A stretch of 10,185 nucleotides of DNA. It comes from Candidatus Bathyarchaeota archaeon (GTDB taxonomy: Archaea > Thermoproteota > Bathyarchaeia > EX4484-135). Positions 5,972 to 10,185 of this stretch are shown piece after piece; positions within the stretch are counted from its first letter, which is position 1, and the number at the start of each line of letters is the position of its first letter. Position numbers and translations under genes: made by a program. The stretch spans positions 1-10,185 of the forward strand of contig DQYM01000020.1 of assembly GCA_011040545.1 (NCBI GenBank), written 5' to 3'. A model generated the notes under the pieces. That model worked only from the letters and a program-made list of their open reading frames with translations. It was not told where the DNA came from and did not search any database.

Positions 5972-6377
5972 CCTGCCCCCCGCCCCCAACGTGGCTTACG
6001 CTTACGACCCTGAAGTCCAGCACGAGGTCGTGGGGATCTGAGGCCACGGGGGCGAGCTGCTGAGTTGGGCTAATGGCCCCCTTTGGGCAGCTCTCGGCAC
6101 ACTGGAAGCAGAATATGCACTTGCTTAGGTCCACTACAGGGACGCCTAGGCCCCTGCTGTAGCCAGGCTCCTTTACGAGCACTATGGCACCTGATGGGCA
6201 ATCACGGGCGCAGAGGCCACAGCCAACGCACTTATCTAGTTCTATCATGTGCTGGCCCCTGAAGCCCTTTGGCACCTCAATCTTCTCCTCTGGGTAGCGG
6301 ACAGTAGCTGGCCTCCTTACTACGGCCCTTAGGAGCGTCCGAATGGCATCCTTTAGCAGGGCTGGCAGTAGCCTCAA
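5946..6377 (-). CDS. nuoI: NuoI / MbhN-type ferredoxin-like subunit with two [4Fe-4S] clusters
   Basis: A 143-residue iron-sulfur protein that carries electrons between soluble ferredoxin and the NuoB-like cluster. Two CxxCxxCxxxCP sets are complete: C50, C53, C56, C60 (CVGCGLCARDCP) and C87, C90, C93, C97 (CIFCFQCAESCP). The N-terminal region has RRPATVRYPEEKIEVPKGFRG, the usual membrane-docking segment of Mbh/Nuo I subunits. The start is TTG within a TTGA overlap with the large-subunit stop, so the two are probably translationally coupled. The last residues (about VGGGGQARQAGGQA) are Gly/Ala/Gln-rich, unlike the core, and their codons lie partly opposite the end of nuoH, which suggests that the stop codon has drifted into the neighbouring gene. 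Confidence 0.94.
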   Translation of the reverse strand: MRLLPALLKDAIRTLLRAVVRRPATVRYPEEKIEVPKGFRGQHMIELDKCVGCGLCARDCPSGAIVLVKEPGYSRGLGVPVVDLSKCIFCFQCAESCPKGAISPTQQLAPVASDPHDLVLDFRVVSVSHVGGGGQARQAGGQA

Positions 6378-8062
6378 GACCTACCAAGCCTCCTAGCTAG
6401 CTTAGGTAGCTCATCTATGTAGCAGGACCAGGAGCGACCACTACCAACATCAACGACCACTACCCTATCCGTGCATGAGAAGCATGGGTCTATGCTGGCT
6501 AAGGTAACTGGCACGTCAGCTAGGTAGACGCCCTGTAGCATCTTAGCAAGTGGGGCTAGGTTCGTGAAGGTAGGGGTCCTTATCTTAAGCCTAGCTGGCT
6601 TATCCGTGCCGTTTGCTAGCAGGTAGTAGAGGAGCTCCCCCCTTGGTGCCTCAACCGTGCAGACGGCCTCGCCAGGGCCAACCCTCCTTGGAGCCCTTAC
6701 CCTTACCTTGCCCCCTGGAAGGCAGGAGAAGGACTCCTCAATTACATCTAGGCTTACAAGGCATTCCTCTATGCGTGCTACATACCTAGCCCACGAATCG
6801 CCTTCTTTAAGCACGATCGGCCTAAATGTTGATAGCTCCTCATAGGCCACATATGGATCCTTATCCCTAACATCAAAATCAACACCAGAGGCCCTTAGGG
6901 TTGGCCCCGTAGCACATAAATCTATAGCATCTGAGCGAGTTAGAATGCCTACCTTCTCCGTCCTAGCCAGAATGGTCGGGTCTGTTTTAAACACATCAAG
7001 GTAGTGTTCTAATCGCTCCCTAAGGGGCCTTAGGCGTGATAATATCTTATTGATGAGTGATGGCGATACATCCCTGCTGACCCCACCTATGCGGTTGAAG
7101 GAGCTTATCACACGGTTGCCAGTTAGGAGCTCCATAGCATCCATGACGGCCTCCCTATCACGCCAGATGTACATGAATAGCGTGGAGAAGCCCATTTCCT
7201 CAGCTGCTACACCAAGTAGGAGCATGTGGCTGTGGAGCCTGTTCAGCTCTGCAGCAGCAACCCTTAGGAACTGAACTCTCCTTGGGACCTCAAGGCCGAG
7301 GACACGCTCAACTGTAAGGCAGTAGCAGAGGCTATGGGCTACATTACAGATGCCACATACACGCTCGCACAGGTAGAGGTCGTGGATGTAGGTCCTGCGT
7401 TCGGCTGCCTCCTCTATGCCCCTGTGGGCGTAGCCTATCCTTATATCAACATCTACTACTACCTCGCCATCTACCTTGAATACGAATCGCTCTGGCTCGT
7501 GAAGGGCTGGGTGCTGGGGGCCAATTATGAGCGTGAGGTAGGGGCCTTCCTCACCAGTTATAACTGGCTTCAACTTGGGCTTTGTTTCAACTGGCCTAAG
7601 CCGCCTTGCCTCTACTTCCTTCCTAAGTGGGTGAAAGCCCTCAGGTGCATCATCTGGTAGCAGGAGCCTCTTTAGGTTCGGATGGCCCTTGAACACCACG
7701 CCGACCATATCATATGCTTCACGCTCATGGAGGTTAGCACCAGGTATAATTGGCGTGAGGCTATCAACTACTACAGGCCCCTCCCCCTTCTCAACCTCCA
7801 TCCTAAGCGTTAGGATGGCCTTATCCAGCCTTAGGTGGTAGAGGAGGGCTATTTTATCGCCTAGATCTACGCCAGTTAGGCCAGATAGCCTTAGGTCTGG
7901 GAAGGCGTGCTTTAGGGCTCTTACAGCCTTGGTGTGTGCGCCTAGAACCACCTCAGCCCATGCCCTAAGTGGGCTTACACGCCTGTAGGAAATGAGGTCC
8001 CCACCAAGCTCCTGCTTCAAGAGGCCCTCGCAGGCCTCTAGCTCATCCAGCCCCTCCCTCGT
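6374..8062 (-). CDS. [NiFe] hydrogenase large subunit fused to a NuoC-like domain (HycE/HyfG type, NuoCD)
   Basis: Catalytic subunit. Numbering is from TTG 8020 (548 aa). Residues 1 to about 145 form the NuoC (30 kDa) domain, ending in LHEREAYDMVGVVFKGHPNL and PDDAPEGFHPLRKE. The rest is the NuoD/hydrogenase domain. Both nickel-binding motifs are intact: E219-R-V-C222-G-I-C225-N-V-A-H229 and D511-P-C513-F-S-C516-T-D-R519. NuoD of complex I lacks these cysteines, so this should bind a NiFe(CN)2CO centre. A 29-residue tail follows R519, as in E. coli HycE, where the protease HycI cuts after the equivalent Arg. LHSHMLLLGVAAEEMGF and NRIGGVSRDV are family sequence. An upstream in-frame ACG at 8062 adds 14 residues completing the first NuoC helix, has GTGAGGGG 8 nt before it, and sits at the same distance from a palindromic box as in two other genes; it is used here, but TTG 8020 remains possible. 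HycE-like length (562 versus 569). Confidence 0.95.
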   Translation of the reverse strand, partial: TREGLDELEACEGLLKQELGGDLISYRRVSPLRAWAEVVLGAHTKAVRALKHAFPDLRLSGLTGVDLGDKIALLYHLRLDKAILTLRMEVEKGEGPVVVDSLTPIIPGANLHEREAYDMVGVVFKGHPNLKRLLLPDDAPEGFHPLRKEVEARRLRPVETKPKLKPVITGEEGPYLTLIIGPQHPALHEPERFVFKVDGEVVVDVDIRIGYAHRGIEEAAERRTYIHDLYLCERVCGICNVAHSLCYCLTVERVLGLEVPRRVQFLRVAAAELNRLHSHMLLLGVAAEEMGFSTLFMYIWRDREAVMDAMELLTGNRVISSFNRIGGVSRDVSPSLINKILSRLRPLRERLEHYLDVFKTDPTILARTEKVGILTRSDAIDLCATGPTLRASGVDFDVRDKDPYVAYEELSTFRPIVLKEGDSWARYVARIEECLVSLDVIEESFSCLPGGKVRVRAPRRVGPGEAVCTVEAPRGELLYYLLANGTDKPARLKIRTPTFTNLAPLAKMLQGVYLADVPVTLASIDPCFSCTDRVVVVDVGSGRSWSCYIDELPKLARRLGRS

Positions 8063-8174
8063 GGCACCAGCCCCTCACAGCAGGCTACAGGCCTAGTAGA
8101 TAAGGCTTAATGGAGCATTAGCTAGCCTTAATCACTAATAGGCTTGAGCGGGCGTGGCGTTGAGGCGAGCTAGC
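8063..8174. promoter_or_regulatory. Divergent promoter region of the hydrogenase large subunit and the ADP-ribosylglycohydrolase gene
   Basis: The gap is AT-richer between about 8098 and 8142. On the minus strand TTAAGCCTTATCTA (from 8110) is a TATA-like element 37 nt before ACG 8062. On the plus strand CCTTAATCACTAATAG (about 8126-8141) could serve the glycohydrolase gene, with a short leader carrying GAGGCGAG before ATG 8175. No RNA gene or hairpin terminator is apparent. Promoter elements are inferred from sequence only. Confidence 0.5.
8100..8110 (-). promoter_or_regulatory. Second copy of the palindromic box TTAAGCCTTAT
   Basis: It differs from the copy at 4153-4163 only in the central base when both are read toward the gene. 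Its centre, 8105, is 43 nt from ACG 8062, the same distance as in the two divergent starts at the first copy. I found no other copy of the inner TAAGSCTTA in the window by eye. Confidence 0.55.
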
Positions 8175-9086
8175 ATGGCCGTGAGCCCAGGGGTGCTTAG
8201 GTCTAAGTTCGCTGGTAGCCTCCTCGGCACTGCTATTGGGGATTCACTTGGAGCTGGGGCCTGGCTTAGAATCCCTGGCCGTGAGCTCGCACCTCACTAC
8301 ACAGATGACACCCACATGGCCATAAGCGTGGCGAAATCGCTTGTTGAGAAGAAGGGGCTTGATTTAGAGCACCTCTTCCTGACCTTCGTGCGTGATTGGG
8401 AAGCCGAGCCCTGGAGGGGCTATGGGCCTGGCCCACCAGCCATATTCAGGGCCTTCAGGCGAGGTGAGGATCCAAGGAGGGTAGCTGAGCAGCTCTACCC
8501 AGGTGGCTCATTTGGGAATGGTGCTGCCATGAGGGTAGCTCCCCTAGCCTGCTTCTACCACGATGACCTAGAGGAGCTTAGGAGGGCAGTTGAGGGGGCC
8601 AGTAGGCTAACGCACACGCACCCACTGGGCATTGAGGGGGCACTGCTCCAGGCCTACGCAGTAGCCATGGCCGTGAGTTCTACTGGGCCACTAAATGGCC
8701 TGGCCTTCGTAGAGGAACTCCTCTCCCTGGCCGAGAGCCAAGTGTATAGGCGGAAGCTCACGACCATAATTGGCTTCCTCTCAAGGCCAAGGAGGCCAAG
8801 CAGGAGGGAGGTCGTGAGGGAGCTTGGGAATGGTGTTGAGGCCTTTAACTCAGTGCCAACCGCCATCTATGCCTTCACGGCCACGAGCAGTTTTGAGGAA
8901 GCCGTTAGGATGGCCGTGAGCTTTGGTGGCGATATGGATACCATAGGCGCTATGGCTGGCGCCATAGCTGGTGCCTTCTATGGCCGTGAGGCCATACCTG
9001 CTAGGTGGCTAGGTGAGCTTGAGAACAGGGATTACATAGAGCGTTTGGCCGTGAGGCTCTGGGAGGTAAAGATGGGCTTAGGCTAG
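8175..9086 (+). CDS. ADP-ribosylglycohydrolase (ARH/DraG family)
   Basis: About 303 residues, standard for the all-helical, di-Mg2+ ADP-ribosylhydrolase family that removes ADP-ribose from proteins or small molecules. Family motifs are complete: GSLLGTAIGDSLGA near the N-terminus, YTDDTHMAI (T43, D44, D45 from ATG 8175) and GGDMDTIGAMAGAIAGAFYG (D253, D255, T256), which supply the metal ligands; GNGAAMRVAPL and THTHPLGIEGA lie between. GTG 8154 and TTG 8160 are possible earlier starts, but GAGGCGAG at 8162-8169 favours ATG 8175. The gene is divergent from the hydrogenase large subunit and overlaps the convergent orc1/cdc6 gene by 9 bp. The substrate cannot be told from the sequence, and a link to the hydrogenase is only positional. 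Confidence 0.93.
   Translation: MAVSPGVLRSKFAGSLLGTAIGDSLGAGAWLRIPGRELAPHYTDDTHMAISVAKSLVEKKGLDLEHLFLTFVRDWEAEPWRGYGPGPPAIFRAFRRGEDPRRVAEQLYPGGSFGNGAAMRVAPLACFYHDDLEELRRAVEGASRLTHTHPLGIEGALLQAYAVAMAVSSTGPLNGLAFVEELLSLAESQVYRRKLTTIIGFLSRPRRPSRREVVRELGNGVEAFNSVPTAIYAFTATSSFEEAVRMAVSFGGDMDTIGAMAGAIAGAFYGREAIPARWLGELENRDYIERLAVRLWEVKMGLG
8177..9055 (+). repeat. Cluster of the word GGCCGTGAG (six copies here, nine on the plus strand of the window)
   Basis: Exact copies start at 8177, 8277, 8669, 8912, 8982 and 9047 within the glycohydrolase gene, and at 1096, 1165 and 9930 in genes on the opposite strand. A one-mismatch copy is at 712-720. Only one copy was found on the minus strand (5459-5467). 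Two reading frames are used inside the glycohydrolase gene (AVS and GRE), so the excess is not explained by one repeated peptide. No function is assigned. Confidence 0.45.
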
Positions 9087-10184
9087 GCCCTCCTCAGCTA
9101 GGACCTCCTTAAGCAAGGACCTTGGGATGGCTAGCCTTATCTTCTTGGTCCTCCCGTACCGCCCCATGTTCGCTAGCTGAGCGTTTAGGAGGCCAAGCAT
9201 GTCAAGCTCATTTATTATGCTGCTTACCCTCCTCTGCGTCAGGGGGCTAATGGCCATTCGGCCACAGATGGCTGAGTAGGCAGCGTATATCTCGCCTGTG
9301 ATGGCTGAGCTAGAGCGCTTCGTCATCTCGTAGACGGCCAGCAGGACCAGCTTGGCGTGGAGGGGGAGACTCCTTATGGCAATTACCGTCCTATCGTGCT
9401 CAATCTGCTTTAGTGCCTTCCTGACGTGCTCCTCCGATACCCTCGTGGCCCCCTCACGTTCTGCGATCTCACCAGCTACCCTAAGGAGGTCTAGCGCCCT
9501 ACGGGCATCACCGTGCTCCTGGGCCGAGAGGGCTGCACATAGGTTTATAACGGGCTCGGGGACGGCCCCCTCAACGAAGGCCAGCTTAGCCCTCTCAAGC
9601 AGTATATCACGTAGTTGAGCAGCATTATATGGCTTAAAGACCATTTCCTCCTCGCTAAGCGAGCTTAGCACCCGTGGATCTAGGTGCTCCTTGAACGTTA
9701 GGTCATTTGATATGCCTATGAGGGAGATCTTAGAGCCATTTAGCTCTGGCCCCATGCGTGTTAGCTCGTAGAGGAGGGCATCTCCATGTGCCTTGACCAG
9801 CACATCTATTTCATCAAGCATCACCACGAATACTATGGCCCTTCGGGAGAGGGCCTTCTTCAGCCTGCTGAGTACCTCTGCCTTCGCTAGGCCAGTGAAA
9901 GGGACCTTAACGCCTAGTGATGAGCACATGGCCGTGAGGACACGGTACTCTGTCCCCACCATACGACAGTTCACGTAGCAGGTGGCCACTGGGGCACCTA
10001 CCTCCTCAGCCTTGGCCCTTAGCTTCTCAAGGACGAACCTAGCTACAGCCGTCTTCCCAGTACCCGTCTTGCCATATATGAAGACGTTTGAGCACTTCTG
10101 GCCCCTCAGGGATGGGGCCAATATGGAGGCCAAGGTCCTTATCTCGTTCTCCCTATGTGGTAGTCGCTCTGGTACGTAGTCGTG
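9078..10184 (-). CDS. cdc6: Orc1/Cdc6 replication initiator (5' end outside the window)
   Basis: Archaeal origin-binding AAA+ ATPase. The frame is open to the right edge, so the N-terminus is missing; the first visible residues HDYVPERLPHREN are the typical segment just before the AAA+ fold. Walker A is YGKTGTGKTA (about visible residues 37-46), Walker B VVMLDEID (about 120-127), sensor 1 GISND (around 157-161), sensor 2 region HGDARRALDLLRVAG, and a C-terminal winged-helix domain begins near LPLHAKLVLLAVYEM and includes SPLTQRRVSSIINELDMLGL. About 368 residues are visible of a usual 390-410. A methionine-type start (TTG 10133) exists inside the frame but would cut off conserved sequence. It ends with TAA at 9080-9078 within the convergent glycohydrolase gene. 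Origin recognition boxes, if present, would lie upstream, beyond the right edge. Confidence 0.96.
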   Translation of the reverse strand, partial: HDYVPERLPHRENEIRTLASILAPSLRGQKCSNVFIYGKTGTGKTAVARFVLEKLRAKAEEVGAPVATCYVNCRMVGTEYRVLTAMCSSLGVKVPFTGLAKAEVLSRLKKALSRRAIVFVVMLDEIDVLVKAHGDALLYELTRMGPELNGSKISLIGISNDLTFKEHLDPRVLSSLSEEEMVFKPYNAAQLRDILLERAKLAFVEGAVPEPVINLCAALSAQEHGDARRALDLLRVAGEIAEREGATRVSEEHVRKALKQIEHDRTVIAIRSLPLHAKLVLLAVYEMTKRSSSAITGEIYAAYSAICGRMAISPLTQRRVSSIINELDMLGLLNAQLANMGRYGRTKKIRLAIPRSLLKEVLAEEGLA

Positions 10185-10185
10185 C

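Noticed and set aside
7334..7660. Plus-strand open frame of 108 codons inside the large-subunit gene, rich in Tyr
   Set aside because: It is the antisense shadow of strongly conserved hydrogenase sequence, with no promoter or ribosome site and no family resemblance.
1..8062. Calling the locus an NADH or F420H2 dehydrogenase (complex I or Fpo)
   Set aside because: The large subunit keeps all four nickel cysteines, the small subunit has CxxC instead of CC, and no NuoEFG or FpoF gene is present in the window.
9087..9350. Replication origin boxes next to cdc6
   Set aside because: This is the 3' end of the gene and is coding. Origin boxes normally lie upstream of orc1/cdc6, which is beyond the right edge, and no ORB-like inverted motif was recognised here.
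1..10185. CRISPR array, insertion sequence, tRNA or rRNA gene
   Set aside because: No regular direct repeats with spacers, transposase motifs, terminal inverted repeats or tRNA-like cloverleaf were seen on reading both strands.

Overview
The window looks archaeal, most likely a hyperthermophilic member of the Thermoproteota. One end carries an Orc1/Cdc6 replication initiator. Start codons are often TTG or GTG with GGTGATC-type Shine-Dalgarno sequences, Leu is often CTA and Arg AGG, the tetramer CTAG is common, and genes overlap by a few bases. A genus cannot be fixed from the sequence alone. LAYOUT: bases 1-8062 hold one membrane enzyme encoded in three transcription units. Unit 1 (minus, 4115 to 1 and beyond the left edge) is nuoJ-N half, nuoJ-C half, nuoK, a NuoM/NuoN-type antiporter-like subunit, and nuoL. 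Unit 2 (plus, 4201-5971) is nuoA, nuoB, nuoH and is divergent from unit 1. Unit 3 (minus, 8062-5946) is a fused nuoCD-type large subunit and nuoI; it is convergent with unit 2 and overlaps it by 26 bp. Bases 8175-9086 (plus) encode an ADP-ribosylglycohydrolase. Bases 9078-10184 (minus, running off the right edge) encode Orc1/Cdc6. FUNCTION: although the subunit set looks like complex I, the catalytic proteins are those of a group 4 energy-converting [NiFe] hydrogenase. The large subunit keeps both CxxC nickel-binding motifs (RVCGIC...H and DPCFSC) plus a C-terminal tail of the kind removed during HycE maturation. The small subunit has the hydrogenase CxxC (CNAC) instead of the adjacent Cys-Cys of complex I NuoB. 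NuoI carries two [4Fe-4S] clusters and would link the active site to ferredoxin. No NADH-module genes (NuoEFG) are present. The predicted machine couples ferredoxin/H2 chemistry to ion pumping through NuoH, NuoK and two or more antiporter-like subunits, and it additionally has a NuoA subunit. MOST NOTABLE SIGNALS: (a) an 11-bp palindrome, TTAAGSCTTAT, occurs in both promoter regions of the enzyme. In all three outward directions its centre lies exactly 43 nt from an in-frame ACG that makes the best N-terminus for nuoA, nuoJ-N and nuoCD. (b) Conserved charged residues are exchanged in opposite senses in the two antiporter-like subunits (Glu to Lys in NuoL TM5, Lys to Glu in the NuoM/N protein TM7 and TM8). 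(c) nuoJ is split, and its N-terminal half is missed when only ATG/GTG/TTG starts are accepted. (d) The word GGCCGTGAG occurs nine times on the plus strand and once on the minus strand.
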